A stretch of DNA of 64,000 nt from Erythrobacteraceae bacterium. GTDB lineage: Bacteria; Pseudomonadota; Alphaproteobacteria; Sphingomonadales; Sphingomonadaceae. The stretch is taken from positions 1 to 64,000 of the forward strand of contig JAIYAL010000197.1 of assembly GCA_027489095.1 (NCBI GenBank). The letters run 5' to 3'. The notes beneath the pieces are model-generated. The model was not told where the DNA came from. It worked only from the letters and a program-made list of their open reading frames with translations, and searched no databases. Of the stretch, positions 1 to 11,079 are shown piece by piece. Numbering within the stretch: position 1 is the first letter of the stretch; the number at the start of each line of letters is the position of its first letter. A program made the translations under genes and the position numbers.

Positions 1-66
1 ATTGGACCCTCGGCCCTGACCGAAACCATGATTATGCTCAATAAGCATTTCGCCAATGCTGCCTAA
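1..66 (+). CDS. C-terminal end of a CDS entering the window (...IGPSALTETMIMLNKHFANAA*)
   Basis: Open reading frame from base 1 to TAA at 64-66; too short to identify. Confidence 0.4.
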   Translation: MGPSALTETMIMLNKHFANAA

Positions 67-220
67 TCCCCCAACTGGGTGACGCCGCGCGGCCGTGCCC
101 CATGTTTGCAACAGAGCCCGCCAGCGCTCGGAAACTCGGTGCGGATGATGATCAACGTCTATTCTCAGTCTCGATATTATCCAGGCGCAGCGCTTTTCAA
201 CATTCTCATTGGGAGGTCTT

Positions 221-1549
221 ATGACCAAGCGTAAATACATCAACACAATGATTTCGTCTTTTGCGATGCTCGTAAGCAGTATGCTTGTGGCCAGCGAAGC
301 TTCCGCCGAGTTCGTGGCGCAGTCGGACGATCGCCCGCCGTCGCCCTCGCGGCTGATCTTCCCTGATACCCAGGAGGGCTATCATGTCCTCGCCGGCGAT
401 CTGCACCTTCATACGGTCTTTTCCGACGGCTCCGCATGGCCCACGCTGCGCCTGGCGGAAGCGGCCCATGATGGGCTCAAATTCGTGTCCTTCACAGAGC
501 ACGACATCATCACGCCGAAAATCCGCGACACCGGAACCAACAAAAACCGCAGCTATGAAATCGGGCGCGCTTTCATCGATTCCGGCATGCTCGGACTGAA
601 GGGTATGAGGCTCTCCCTCGGGGCTGAGATCACGCGTGGCATCGGGCACTTCAACTGCCATTTTCTCAAGGATGCCAATGCGCTGAACCCAGCCAAGATC
701 CACTACAGCACGTTCAAGCAGACCGGCACACAGCTTCAGGTGGACTGGAACCGAACCGGTCCGGTGGAAAAGGACCTGGAGGCGCGGTTCCGTGAAGCGA
801 AGCGCCAAGGTGGCATCTGTCAGTGGAATCATCCCACCATCCCATCTTCCATCCCCGGAGATGCCGTGGTGACACCGTTTCTCGAGCGGATGTTCAAGGA
901 GGGCCTGTTGTCAGGCATCGAGGTCGCGCAGAGCGACTTCATCCACCCTGCGGCCATGGACGTGGCTCTGAAATACAATCTCTACATCGCTGCGACGACC
1001 GACGCCCATCTCGGAACGACCATGGAGCAGGAAGCGGCCGGAATGGACCACCGCGTGACGACGTTGTTCCTGACGCGAGGCGACGATGAAAGCGCCTTCA
1101 AGGATGCCCTGGAAAAGCGTCGCACTGTCGGCCTGTTTCGAGACACCTTCTTCGGCACCAAGGAGAACGTCGGGGCCGTGATCAATTCGGTCTTGAAAAT
1201 GTCTTTCACCAAGTACTCGCCTTCGGAGATGCTGATCGGCAACATGGGTGAGATGGAGATCAAGAATTCCGGGCCGATCGACATCGAGCTGGAGATTCTC
1301 CAGCCTGGGTTTCGTCTGCTGAACTACCCGCGCTTCGTTAAGGTAGCGCATGGATCGAAGATCACCTTGAAGGCGCTGCAGATCGATGGGCCGAATTTCA
1401 AGGGTATCAAAGTTCGCGTGATCAATTCGCTCGTGACGTCGCACGATCAGCTGGAGTTTTTCCTTCAAGCGCAGCCGTTCGATCTGAACGCCATTACCGG
1501 CAAAGGTACGCTGGGCGGAATTCCCGCCGATCTCGACGGTTGGATGTAA
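221..1549 (+). CDS. Exported PHP-domain (polymerase/histidinol phosphatase-like) metal-dependent phosphoesterase
   Basis: Signal-peptide-like N-terminus; motifs GDLHLHTVFSDG, FTEHD, GAEIT, TTDAH; RBS-like gggagg before ATG 221. Confidence 0.8.
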   Translation: MTKRKYINTMISSFAMLVSSMLVASEASAEFVAQSDDRPPSPSRLIFPDTQEGYHVLAGDLHLHTVFSDGSAWPTLRLAEAAHDGLKFVSFTEHDIITPKIRDTGTNKNRSYEIGRAFIDSGMLGLKGMRLSLGAEITRGIGHFNCHFLKDANALNPAKIHYSTFKQTGTQLQVDWNRTGPVEKDLEARFREAKRQGGICQWNHPTIPSSIPGDAVVTPFLERMFKEGLLSGIEVAQSDFIHPAAMDVALKYNLYIAATTDAHLGTTMEQEAAGMDHRVTTLFLTRGDDESAFKDALEKRRTVGLFRDTFFGTKENVGAVINSVLKMSFTKYSPSEMLIGNMGEMEIKNSGPIDIELEILQPGFRLLNYPRFVKVAHGSKITLKALQIDGPNFKGIKVRVINSLVTSHDQLEFFLQAQPFDLNAITGKGTLGGIPADLDGWM

Positions 1550-1749
1550 AGAATAGTGACGACGGGGCGGCCATGGAGGGCTTTCTCCATGGCCGTCCCC
1601 AGTTCACCCGAGCGCACGACTTCAGTCGCCCATGGGCCGGTAGGGTTCGAGCAGTCCCAGGCGATTCAGGCATTTATGAGTACGACCTAGACGCGTCTCC
1701 GACATGGTCCCTCCCGAGCTATAACCCACCTGCCGTAGGACTTTTGCTC

Positions 1750-2691
1750 ATGAACAAGATGATGTTCCAGTTCGCAGCCCTCGCCATAGCGGCTACGTCG
1801 ACAACGACGGCCATGGCCACCCCGACCTCCGCCGGGATATCGAAAGCCGCCAGTGGCAGGCTGCCCGCGTTCCTGGCTTGCCTGCAGAAGCAAAAGACCG
1901 CGATCGTCGTCGCGCACAGGGGCGGTCCCTTGGCCGAGCACCCGGAAAACGCAATCGTCACCTTCGACTATACGACGTCGCTTGCCCCGGTCTTCCTCGA
2001 AGTCGACGTGCAGCAGACGGTCGATGACGTCCTGTTCCTCGAGCACGATGGCGTGCTGGAGAGGACGACGACGGGTACGGGGGCGATCAGCGACAAGTTC
2101 TCGATTGAAGTCGAAATGGTCAAGCAGCGCGATCCGTTCGCCACTCCGACGGGCTACACGCCGCCTCGCCTTGCCGATGCCCTCGCCTGGTCGAAGGGGC
2201 GCGCGATCCTGATCCTGGACATCAAGCCGCGGACGGATGCGGCTTTGGTGGCGAAGGAAGTGAAGGCGGCGGGCTTGCAAGCGAGCGTGATCACCAATGT
2301 CTACACGATCAAGCAGGCCCTCGCGGTTCGTGCCGTCCTGCCCGACGCCGTGCTGGCGATGGCGATCGGGACGCAGGATGCCTTCGACCAGGCCAAGGCG
2401 GCCGGATTGGTGGGTCCGCAGATCATTGCCTTCACCCCGCTGGGCAAGACGGGAAATCCGATCGCCCGCGACCTGAAGGCGCTGGGCGCGACATCGATCA
2501 CCGGCTCCTTCTTCGGTCCGGAGACGGCGGACGCGAAGTATCGCACCATCAAGGATGCCCCGCTCTATCAGAACCTGCTGGCATCGGGCGCGGAACTGAT
2601 CCTGTCCAATCGCCCCTTGGATGCCGTGAACGCGCTGAGCGCCGATCCTGCGTATTGGGACAAGCTTAAGGCGTGCGGCGTCGGCGACTGA
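1750..2691 (+). CDS. Glycerophosphodiester phosphodiesterase family protein (exported)
   Basis: HRGGPLAEHPENA, LEVDVQQTVDDVLFLEHD, ILDIKP motifs of the GDPD family; signal-like MNKMMFQFAALAIAATSTTTAMA. Confidence 0.85.
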   Translation: MNKMMFQFAALAIAATSTTTAMATPTSAGISKAASGRLPAFLACLQKQKTAIVVAHRGGPLAEHPENAIVTFDYTTSLAPVFLEVDVQQTVDDVLFLEHDGVLERTTTGTGAISDKFSIEVEMVKQRDPFATPTGYTPPRLADALAWSKGRAILILDIKPRTDAALVAKEVKAAGLQASVITNVYTIKQALAVRAVLPDAVLAMAIGTQDAFDQAKAAGLVGPQIIAFTPLGKTGNPIARDLKALGATSITGSFFGPETADAKYRTIKDAPLYQNLLASGAELILSNRPLDAVNALSADPAYWDKLKACGVGD

Positions 2692-3005
2692 ACATGGCGG
2701 GCCTCCGGCGGGGTTGAATCGGTCGCAGTGGCAGAGCGGATGAAGTGATGGACGCCCGTTCTGCCTTGACGACTCCTGATCTGGAACCAGCGTTCCGCAC
2801 TTCAAGACCTCTTTGCAATCAATAGCTTACGACTCGATCCTTGGCGGCGACCTTTGGTCAGTGCGCGGCCAGCCGGCGTTTTACAACTCGTGACCGTCTT
2901 GTTTATCCAAACGACGTCACGGGCATTTCACAGACCGTTCCTATGGCGCGCGGACATATCGTAGCGCGCCGATCTCGATGGGTCTTCCATGATCGATGGC
3001 CGCTC

Positions 3006-3563
3006 ATGGAGGTGAATCGAAAAATGGACGACGCAGCGCTGACGTCCCGTTACGCGAGCGAATTGGCGGAAGCCGTGAGCCTTCGCCCACAGCTCCTGCG
3101 TTTCGTCCATTCGGAGCTTCGCGTGCGCTTCGATGCGGAGGACATCGTCCAGGAGACTTATGTCCGGCTGTATAATTATCAGACCACGCGGCAAGTCGCG
3201 AATGTGCCGGCATTCTGCTTCGCGACCGCCCGTAACCTGATCCGCGACCATTTTCAGCGCATCCGAAAGTCGAGCCTGGAAGAGACCTTGCCCGAGGCGC
3301 TTGCCTGTCCGATGCCGCTCATCGATGAGGTGCTGGACTATCGCGAACGAGTCGAAGTGCTCGTGCGTGCGCTGCGGTCGATGCCGCAACTCAGGCGCGA
3401 GATTTTCCTCCGCAATCGGCTGGATGGGCATCAGGTATCCGTGATCGCATCGGAGCTCGCCATGACTCGGTCGGCCGTGGACAAGCACGTCGGCAGGGCC
3501 CTTGCCGACCTTCGTCATGCCCTGGCAAAGCGAGGCCTATGGATTGGGGGCGCTGGACAATGA
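3006..3563 (+). CDS. ECF-type RNA polymerase sigma factor (FecI-like)
   Basis: sigma70 region 2 (FDAEDIVQETYVRLYNY...FATARNLIRDHFQR) and region 4 (LRREIFLRNRLDGHQVSVIASELAMTRSAVDKHVGRAL). Confidence 0.85.
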   Translation: MEVNRKMDDAALTSRYASELAEAVSLRPQLLRFVHSELRVRFDAEDIVQETYVRLYNYQTTRQVANVPAFCFATARNLIRDHFQRIRKSSLEETLPEALACPMPLIDEVLDYRERVEVLVRALRSMPQLRREIFLRNRLDGHQVSVIASELAMTRSAVDKHVGRALADLRHALAKRGLWIGGAGQ

Positions 3564-3874
3564 TCAAGAGGACGGAAGAGGCCAAGAGCGGGAACCCTGC
3601 CGGCATGCCGGACGATCCGGCGCTGCGGGAGGCTCTCAATGCGGTTTCGGGCATGGGCCGCCTGTCCACTCAGGATATCCGCACCATGCGCGCGGCAAAG
3701 CAGCGGGCGTGCGCCGCGGCAGCGCTGCTGGTACTCAGCGTCGGTGGCTGGCATTATCTGCGACCCGTCTTTGCGCAGCCCGAGAGCATGGAATATGCGA
3801 CGAAGCGCGGGGAGAGGCGGGAAGTCCGGCTCGAAGATGGATCGGTGCTGCAATTGAACGGGGGCAGCCAGATC
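3560..3874 (+). pseudogene. FecR-like anti-sigma factor, 3' end lost at the Tn3 insertion
   Basis: ATGA overlap with the sigma gene; TM segment AAALLVLSVGGWHYL; FecR-like EVRLEDGSVLQLNGGSQI; the coding frame runs directly into the transposon IR. Confidence 0.75.
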
Positions 3875-3918
3875 GGCCCAGTCGGCCCGAAGCTGCGATT
3901 TTGGTCATCTTGGAGAAC
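3875..3918 (+). repeat. Left terminal inverted repeat of Tn3-family element
   Basis: GGCCCAGTCGGCCCGAAGCTGCGATTTTGGtCATcTTGgAGAAC matches the reverse complement of 7935-7978 with 3 mismatches. Confidence 0.9.
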
Positions 3919-3996
3919 ACGTCGGGAACGGGCTGGTTGTTGTTGACGATCGCCCATGCGAGGAACGACGTTCCGCTCCGATAAGGGAGCGGCGTT

Positions 3997-6906
3997 ATGA
4001 GCCTTGGCGTTTCGAGTGGGGATCTGATCGGCTCCTGGAGCCTGAGTTTTTCGGACATCGCGTTCGTGACCGGCAAAGCGGAGACGGCACGACTGGGATT
4101 GGCGGTTCAGCTTAGATTTTTCGCCGGGCATGGCTTCTTTGTGCCGGATCATGCGTCGATACCCTCCGACGGTGTCTTGTATCTGGCGGAGCAACTTGGT
4201 CTCGATGCCAAATCCGTGAACCACTATGATTTTTCCGGGCGCACCGCCCGCCGGCATTGCGCGGAGATTTTGCGGCATCTCGGGTTCCGCCGTATGACGC
4301 AGACGGATCGCAGGGCGTTGTCGAGGTGGATTTCCGACGATCTTTGTGCGGGCGGGCAGCCGATCAATGCCATGCTCGAGCATGTTTTCCTGTGGTGCCG
4401 CGACCGCCGTATCTATGGGCCGTCGCGCAAGGAGCTGGAACGCCTCGTCCGTTCGCAACGACACCTCTATCTGGAGGCCCTGTTGGCCCGAGTCCGCGAT
4501 CGGCTTGCGCCGGATGCGGTCGCCTTGCTGGAAGCCTCGCTCGCCGATCCCGATGGCCCGACCGGCTTCAACACGATGAAGGGGGATGCAGGTCAGGCGA
4601 CGCTCGAAAACATTCTTGGCGTGACCGCCAAACTCGCCTTTATCCAACGGCTTGCTCTTCCCCGAGATTTCCTATCGGTCACGGGCAAGGCATGGGTCGA
4701 TCAGATCGTTCGCCGGGTTGCCGGCGAGAAAGCCTCGGAGATGCGCCGGCATGTACCGGCGCGCCAGCTCGGGCTCTATGCCGTTTATCTGATGGCGCGG
4801 GAAGCTCAGCTTACGGATGCGATGGTCGACCTGCTGATCGAGACGGTCCATAAGATCGGATCGCGCTCGAAACGCAAGGTGGTGGGCGATATCGCGAAAG
4901 ACATCGAGCGGGTCTATGGCAAGGAGCGACTCCTGGTCGAGATTGCCAGCGCTTCGATCGACGATCCATCCGGGCGCATCTGCGATGTCATTTTCCCAAT
5001 CGCCGGCAAGGACAAACTGGCGGCGATCATCAAGGAAAGCCAGGCAAAGGGCGCCTTGGATCGGCGGATCTACAAGGTGATGCGGAGGTCATGGGCCAAT
5101 CATTATCGCCGTATGCTGCCAAGCCTGCTTTCGGCACTGGAGTTCCGGTCGAACAACGCCGTGTGGCGTCCGGTGCTGGCGGCCCTGGACTGGATCAGAA
5201 GCAAAGTGGATGATGGATGCCGCTACGTGCCGCCGCACGCAGTGCCGGTCGACGAGGTCATTCCGGCGAGATGGCGCAGTTCCGTCATTGATGAAGAGGG
5301 GCGCGTAAACCGGATCAGTTATGAGCTTTGTGTCCTCGCGCAACTGCGCGATCGCATCCGTTCTAAGGAAATCTGGGTTGTCGGGGCGGACCGATACCGC
5401 AATCCCGATGACGATCTTCCCAAGGACTTCGATGCGCGGCGAGAAGCATATTACACAGGATTGAACCTGACGGCGGATGCGCGTGCATTTTCAAGCGCCA
5501 TCCGGGAAGAGCTTGCTCAGGAACTGTTGCTCCTCAATGCCAATATTCCCCGGAACGACAAGGTTCGGCTGCTGTGGCGCGGCGAGAACCGTATATCTCT
5601 CACCCCGTTCAAACCCTTGCCCGAACCCAGGGGTCTCGCCTCGATCAAGACCGAGATCGGCCAACGCTGGCCGATGACCGGGCTGCTCGACGTACTGAAG
5701 GAGGCTGCCCTTGATACGGGACTTCTCGAAGCGTTCGAAACATCGGCCTCGCGTGTTGCACTGCCGAAAACCGCGCTGGATCAACGTCTCCTGCTATGCC
5801 TCTACGGCCTGGGAACGAATGCCGGGCTCAAGCGGATCGCCGGCGCCACCCCCGATGTCAGCTATGAAGAGCTGCTGCATGTCCATCGCCGCTTCGTTCA
5901 TGCCGCGGCGCTCAAGGAGGCGTGTGCCAGGGTTGCGAATGCGACCCTGGCAATCCGCAATGCTGCAGTCTGGGGGGACGCCGGCACGGCCTGTGCGTCA
6001 GATTCCACAAAGTTCGGAGCCTGGGATCGCAACCTGATGACGGAATGGCATGCGCGTTATGGTGGACGGGGCGTCATGATCTACTGGCATGTCGAACGAC
6101 GCGCGACATGCGTCTATTCCCAGCTCAAGCGCTGCTCTTCCTCCGAGGTCGCCTCCATGATCGAGGGCGTGCTGCGCCATTGCACCGACATGGAAATCCA
6201 GCGACAATATGTTGATAGTCATGGCCAAAGCGCGGTTGGCTTTGCATTTTGCCGGCTTCTCGGATTTGAGCTTGCACCCCGCCTGAAAGCGATCGCTCGC
6301 CAGAAGCTGGCTCTTCCCGATGTCGGCATGCGAACGCGGCTTCCCCACTTGCAGCCGATCCTCTCCAGTCCGATCAACTGGGATGAGATCGAGCAGCAAT
6401 ATGACGAGATGGTCAAATATGCAGCCGCGATGCAGACAAAAACCGCCGACCCGGAGGCGATCCTGCGCCGGTTTAGCCGCTCCGAGGTGATGCACCCGAC
6501 CTACAAGGCGTTGAGTGAGCTGGGCCGCGCGGTCAAGACGATCTTCCTGTGCCGGTATCTGCGCGAGGAGTCCTTCCGCCGCGAAATTCATGAAGGCCTG
6601 AATGTCGTTGAAAACTGGAACAGTGCCAATGGGTTCGTTTTCTTCGGCAAGGGCGGCGAGATCGCCACTAACCGCATCGATGAGCAGCAGCTCTCGGTCC
6701 TGGCGCTACATTTGCTGCAAGCGTCGCTTGTCTATGTGAACACCCGAATGCTTCAGAGCGTGCTGGTGGAACCGAAATGGACGGGCCGGATGACGCCGGA
6801 TGATTATCGCGGCCTCACACCGCTGATTTACAGCCACGTCAATCCTTATGGCCGCTTCGACCTCGATCTGAATAGCCGGATCGATTTTGGGCGGCTTGCT
6901 GCCTGA
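3997..6906 (+). CDS. tnpA: Tn3 family transposase
   Basis: 969 aa; DDE_Tnp_Tn3-like C-terminus ([33 protein letters not shown]...[20 protein letters not shown]...[17 protein letters not shown]). Confidence 0.9.
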   Translation: MSLGVSSGDLIGSWSLSFSDIAFVTGKAETARLGLAVQLRFFAGHGFFVPDHASIPSDGVLYLAEQLGLDAKSVNHYDFSGRTARRHCAEILRHLGFRRMTQTDRRALSRWISDDLCAGGQPINAMLEHVFLWCRDRRIYGPSRKELERLVRSQRHLYLEALLARVRDRLAPDAVALLEASLADPDGPTGFNTMKGDAGQATLENILGVTAKLAFIQRLALPRDFLSVTGKAWVDQIVRRVAGEKASEMRRHVPARQLGLYAVYLMAREAQLTDAMVDLLIETVHKIGSRSKRKVVGDIAKDIERVYGKERLLVEIASASIDDPSGRICDVIFPIAGKDKLAAIIKESQAKGALDRRIYKVMRRSWANHYRRMLPSLLSALEFRSNNAVWRPVLAALDWIRSKVDDGCRYVPPHAVPVDEVIPARWRSSVIDEEGRVNRISYELCVLAQLRDRIRSKEIWVVGADRYRNPDDDLPKDFDARREAYYTGLNLTADARAFSSAIREELAQELLLLNANIPRNDKVRLLWRGENRISLTPFKPLPEPRGLASIKTEIGQRWPMTGLLDVLKEAALDTGLLEAFETSASRVALPKTALDQRLLLCLYGLGTNAGLKRIAGATPDVSYEELLHVHRRFVHAAALKEACARVANATLAIRNAAVWGDAGTACASDSTKFGAWDRNLMTEWHARYGGRGVMIYWHVERRATCVYSQLKRCSSSEVASMIEGVLRHCTDMEIQRQYVDSHGQSAVGFAFCRLLGFELAPRLKAIARQKLALPDVGMRTRLPHLQPILSSPINWDEIEQQYDEMVKYAAAMQTKTADPEAILRRFSRSEVMHPTYKALSELGRAVKTIFLCRYLREESFRREIHEGLNVVENWNSANGFVFFGKGGEIATNRIDEQQLSVLALHLLQASLVYVNTRMLQSVLVEPKWTGRMTPDDYRGLTPLIYSHVNPYGRFDLDLNSRIDFGRLAA

Positions 6907-7048
6907 CCGGGGCCTTTCCGCTCGCACCATTTGGGTGCACCCGAACGTGACGATCGGAAGTGACATATACGACATGTCACAAAAGGGTGGTTCCGTCACC
7001 AATGTTACTGTACGAGGGCAAAGCCACCCTAATGTGACGGATTTGCCC
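6907..7048. promoter_or_regulatory. Probable res site / resolvase promoter
   Basis: Intergenic tnpA-tnpR segment rich in GTGAC/GTCAC half-sites: TGACATATACGACATGTCA and CCGTCACCAATGTTAC...TAATGTGACGG. Confidence 0.6.
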
Positions 7049-7915
7049 ATGACCCGCGTCGGCTACGCCCGCGTCAGCACCATCGACCAGGATCTCGACA
7101 TCCAGGTTGCCCGGTTGAAGGCAGCGGGCTGTGAAATCCTCCGCTCCGAAACAGGCTCGGGCGCATCGCGCACTGGACGCACGGAGCTTGAGACGATCAT
7201 GCAGTTCCTGCGCGCCGATGACGAACTCGTCGTCCTGCGTCTCGATCGGCTCGGTCGCTCCACACGCGATGTTCTCAATCTGGTTCATGAACTCGACCAG
7301 AAGGGAGCCTCATTGCGGGTGCTTGAGCCGGAGGTGACGACGGCCGGAAGCATGGGGCGGATGGTGATCACCATTCTGGGCATGGTCGCGGACATGGAAC
7401 TGACGTTCATCAAGGACCGGCAGCGCGCCGGGATCGAGGCGGCGCGCGCCGAAGGCGTCTACAAAGGCCGGAAGAAAAACATCGATGACGATGAAATCCG
7501 ACGCCGGATCACCGCCGGCGCGAGCAAGGCCAGCGTCGCGCGCGACCTCAAGATCTCAAGAATGACCGTCTATCGGGCGCTTGACGTCATTCCTTCAAGG
7601 ATCGGGCTGCCGGAAAAGCCGCCTTCTGTCACCATCGCCCTGCATCTGACCATCGAGAACTTCAACAAGCATGGTCGTGGCAGAAAGCCCGCTCGCGAGC
7701 GCATTGAGGCGATGCTGGAGCGGGATTACCAGATGCAAAAGACCGGGAACTGCGATTACACGCTGACCGTCGCCTATGATCAGGGTGCCGATGGCGTCAG
7801 CCTCGATGATGAGATCGCATCTCTCCAGACAGAGATGTTCAACATCGCAGAGAGCTACAGGTGCTCGATCGAGACCGATGTTTACGAGATTGGAGGACAA
7901 GAGCGAGCCTGGTAG
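7049..7915 (+). CDS. tnpR: Serine resolvase (TnpR-like) with an extra ~95-aa C-terminal domain
   Basis: MTRVGYARVSTIDQDLDIQ...VLRLDRLGRSTRD...GRKKNIDDDEIRRRI then HTH SKASVARDLKISRMTVYRAL; additional C-terminal extension. Confidence 0.88.
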   Translation: MTRVGYARVSTIDQDLDIQVARLKAAGCEILRSETGSGASRTGRTELETIMQFLRADDELVVLRLDRLGRSTRDVLNLVHELDQKGASLRVLEPEVTTAGSMGRMVITILGMVADMELTFIKDRQRAGIEAARAEGVYKGRKKNIDDDEIRRRITAGASKASVARDLKISRMTVYRALDVIPSRIGLPEKPPSVTIALHLTIENFNKHGRGRKPARERIEAMLERDYQMQKTGNCDYTLTVAYDQGADGVSLDDEIASLQTEMFNIAESYRCSIETDVYEIGGQERAW

Positions 7916-7934
7916 ATCGCCATGTTCAATCTTT

Positions 7935-7978
7935 GTTCTTCAACATGGCCAAAATCGCAGCTTCGGGCCGACTGGGCC
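7935..7978 (-). repeat. Right terminal inverted repeat of Tn3-family element
   Basis: Reverse complement GGCCCAGTCGGCCCGAAGCTGCGATTTTGGcCATgTTGaAGAAC. Confidence 0.9.
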
Positions 7979-8232
7979 AGATTGGAACAGGCAAGCAGCC
8001 AATCATTGATATCGCGATAAATTGGCCGTGTGGCTTGAGAGGCCATCTCTGATTTTTCAGGCTCACTCGACCTGCGATGATCACTGCACGACATCAATAC
8101 CGGCATCACAAGCCAGAAAAGCAGACACGTTCTGGACAAGCGCCCAGCGTTGTAAGATCCGAACTGACCCGTTTTGTCTGGCATAATGCGCTTGAAGCCG
8201 TCCGCCATTTTACCGTTTCCACTCACCCTCGG

Positions 8233-8667
8233 TTATGCTCCAGGTTCAGGCAAACGCCTGTCAGAGCCACCGATCCCGTGCTGGCGTCGATAGCTTCTCA
8301 TAGAGATGACCTCGCCAGGTTCTGTGCCGCGCAAAAAGATCGCCCTCCGGCCTGCAAACTCCACCCAGTCGCACGGGAGCGTCAAGCGACGACCATCGAG
8401 AATGCAGCCGTCCCGCCAGATGGATGGGCGACCGTTTTCCCTCTCCATCATGACCATGCCCTTCTTGGTCATTTCCCAGACCAGCACCGGCAGGAAGGAT
8501 CCGTCCATGACCCCGATGCAAAACAGATGATCGTCGCGCCAAGCACCGCAGCCAAGGTACTTGCCATTATCGGCCATGAAGGCCGGCCAACCGCCGAGAT
8601 AGCGCTCTCTGATGGCATCGATGCGCAGCACAAAGCTGAAGCAGCCTACTTCTATGGCCATTATCAA
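8233..8667 (-). CDS. Hypothetical protein
   Basis: 144-aa ORF with protein-like composition (MIMAIEVGCFSFVLRIDAIRERYLGGWPAFMADNGK...); no family recognised. Confidence 0.5.
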   Translation of the reverse strand: MIMAIEVGCFSFVLRIDAIRERYLGGWPAFMADNGKYLGCGAWRDDHLFCIGVMDGSFLPVLVWEMTKKGMVMMERENGRPSIWRDGCILDGRRLTLPCDWVEFAGRRAIFLRGTEPGEVISMRSYRRQHGIGGSDRRLPEPGA

Positions 8668-8828
8668 TCTCCAATAATGCAGTTAGACACGCTGAGCCAT
8701 TGCCCGCAGGGCGGACGAAACTCAGGCGCGGGTTGCGCAAGAACCTTGGGAGCCTTTGGAGCCCCGGCACCTCGCGATTGCCGTTGGGCCACGTGTGACG
8801 ATTGCTATATCTTCGTCCTGCCGACGCC

Positions 8829-9158
8829 TCAGTGCTCCTGTCTGCCAAGTTCAATGCCCCGGCGGAGCGCTGCGAGCGTTATGCGCATGCTCATCTGGGT
8901 ATCGCATTTTCCCAAACGCGCTGCTTTCGCTGCATTCGCCATGCCCATCGCTTCCTGGCAGCGGGCAATGACTTCGCGTGCTTCATCCAGCAGAGGATCG
9001 GGTGGCGGCGGCTCATGCTCCTCAATATAACGGGCAAAAGCGTTGATTATAGAAGATCCGCCAACCGTTTCTTGTGTCTGGCGCTCTTGGTGGCTCAGGC
9101 CACACATCTCAAACGCTCGCTTTATTGCCCACAAGGCGGGAGATTTCGATATAATCAT
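8829..9158 (-). CDS. Hypothetical small helical protein
   Basis: 109-aa ORF, MIISKSPALWAIKRAFEMCGLSHQERQTQETVGG...; no family recognised. Confidence 0.5.
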   Translation of the reverse strand: MIISKSPALWAIKRAFEMCGLSHQERQTQETVGGSSIINAFARYIEEHEPPPPDPLLDEAREVIARCQEAMGMANAAKAARLGKCDTQMSMRITLAALRRGIELGRQEH

Positions 9159-9816
9159 GAAAAACCTTAATGTTATGCTATTCTATTTCTTTAACTAGAA
9201 GTTGTTGTGCCGTTCCTGGAGCAGCATTCCACCATCGGCGCTGGGGACGACCCGCTTTATCTGGCTGTTCTGGGATTGCTTGCGGAAGCCTTCCCCCGTC
9301 AGGCCAAGGAATTGGAGCAACGGATTGACTTCGGTGCACTTCTGCACTGGCGTCATACGCTTCCGCTTGCGTTCGAATTCTTCCCGCATGAACATCACCT
9401 GCCTGGTTCTGCCGCTTAATGAGCATGCCGTGCCGCGGGGCTCGTACGGCAGCGCTACTCGTCGCGCTGGGCAACCTAGACTCGTTTGCCGACAGATTCC
9501 GTCATAGGTCCAAGGACCTTGGTAACGCTGAAGCATGATGCCATCAGGTTTATTGCGGCGTGATTTTCACGCATTGTACGGAATACGCCCCAACGTCATT
9601 CAAGGGCTTGAACGCGCTGGCTTTTTATGGGTGTCAGCGCATCGGCAGGGTGCTAGAAGCGCCGCGCTGCTGCCTCGATCAACCCTGATTTTTACGTGAA
9701 TGCTAGCGGCAGATTTATGCGCAAGCGGACATTCAAGAGCCAATCACAGCATGGCTTGATCTGATCGGACTCTGCCTTTTCGGTGCATTGTCGGACCCCG
9801 GCGAGCGAAGCTACCG

Positions 9817-11079
9817 TCAACCAAATTCTTGGGCGACTGAAGCTAAGCCTTGGGAAACCGTCGCCATGGAGATCCCGACCCCAGCGTCACGCGCATGCGA
9901 CGGCCACTCGGCGAGTGCTGCGCGAACATCGTCGATTACGGCGGCCACGCGCTTGGCCGAAATGCCATGTGCCTTCGCAAGCTTTTCGACATGCTCGCCC
10001 GTGATGGTACGCCCTTCGCCCAGAACAGCCATGTAATGCTCGCCGCCGGGGCCATTCGAGAACGTGAGGTCGAAGGCCGGCGCAAGCCGCCAATCTCCCC
10101 GGGCATCCATCAGGTAGGCATGCTGGCGGACATGATCGTCGCGGTTTCGCGCGAGCACGTTGAAGACCATGCGGCGAAAGGCCTGATCGACGTTCGCCAT
10201 GCTGTGGGTGATCGCCAATGTCGCCTTCAGAAAGCCGTCGTAGTCGACACTTGGCATATGTGGCGATGCTTCAAGCGCCCCGCCCAAGCTCACCATGTGA
10301 AGCCTCTGCCCCGGCGCTGGTCGATCGAAGCGCATGGTCGCGAAATGGCCCGGCCCCTTCGCAGAGGGAATCAATCGCGTTTCAGCCATTTCTATTCCCG
10401 CAGCGCGGGCCATCCGGGCGTAGGCCTCCTCCAGCGGCCCGATATCTGCGGGGTCATTGGTCGCTGCAAACTTGACGATCCATTCCTCACCGGCGCTCTT
10501 GGTTCCCGCTGCAGCCAACTCGTCTCCGGCGGACAGCTTGCCGCCGGCGTCGATCGCCACATGAACTTTCGGCCGCGCGCCGCCCGAACCGCCGCCGAGG
10601 CGTGCCAGCAGATCTTCCAGTTCTGTCTCCTCGCCCAGCAGAACGTGGCGTGATTCATCGGCCAGAGCATCGAGGTCGATAGTACTTGAAGCTTCACCAT
10701 CAAGTGTTTCAGGCTGGAATACGAGGGCGCCCCGACCTTTCGTGCCAACCAGGGCGAGCCGGTCGACCGCATTGAGGTCTTCGAACGGGTGACCCGTTTT
10801 TTGAAGCCGCCGCTTCAACAAGAGCATGCCCCAAGCATCGGGCAGACAGTCCGACAGGAAGCCGTGGAGGCCATCGAAGGTCCGGCTGCGGGCGGGGTGC
10901 AGGCCCGGCTCAGCCGGATAGTGCAGCGGAGAGATTGGCATCCCTTCCGCGATGATCTCTGCAGACCATTCGAGCTGAGCAAGGCCCCTGGCCATCGCCA
11001 GCCTGCCGACCGAACGCGGCGGGGCGGTCTCGTCGGTCAGCAGTCCAACCGCCAAGGGCGTTCCCGGTGCCAGCTTCAT
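9817..11079 (-). CDS. hipA: HipA-like serine/threonine kinase toxin
   Basis: LHGFLSDCLPDAWGMLLLKRRL, NRDDHVRQHAYLMDARGDWRLAPAFDLTFS (HipA kinase core). Confidence 0.88.
   Translation of the reverse strand: MKLAPGTPLAVGLLTDETAPPRSVGRLAMARGLAQLEWSAEIIAEGMPISPLHYPAEPGLHPARSRTFDGLHGFLSDCLPDAWGMLLLKRRLQKTGHPFEDLNAVDRLALVGTKGRGALVFQPETLDGEASSTIDLDALADESRHVLLGEETELEDLLARLGGGSGGARPKVHVAIDAGGKLSAGDELAAAGTKSAGEEWIVKFAATNDPADIGPLEEAYARMARAAGIEMAETRLIPSAKGPGHFATMRFDRPAPGQRLHMVSLGGALEASPHMPSVDYDGFLKATLAITHSMANVDQAFRRMVFNVLARNRDDHVRQHAYLMDARGDWRLAPAFDLTFSNGPGGEHYMAVLGEGRTITGEHVEKLAKAHGISAKRVAAVIDDVRAALAEWPSHARDAGVGISMATVSQGLASVAQEFG

Larger units (their letters stand above)
3875..7978. mobile_element. Cryptic Tn3-family transposon (tnpA + serine resolvase, no cargo)
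   Basis: Near-perfect terminal inverted repeats GGCCCAGTCGGCCCGAAGCTGCGATTTTGG...; flanks AGATC (left) / AGATT (right). Confidence 0.88.

Noticed and set aside
8077-9030. 317-aa plus-strand ORF
   Set aside because: Composition not protein-like and it overlaps two more plausible minus-strand ORFs
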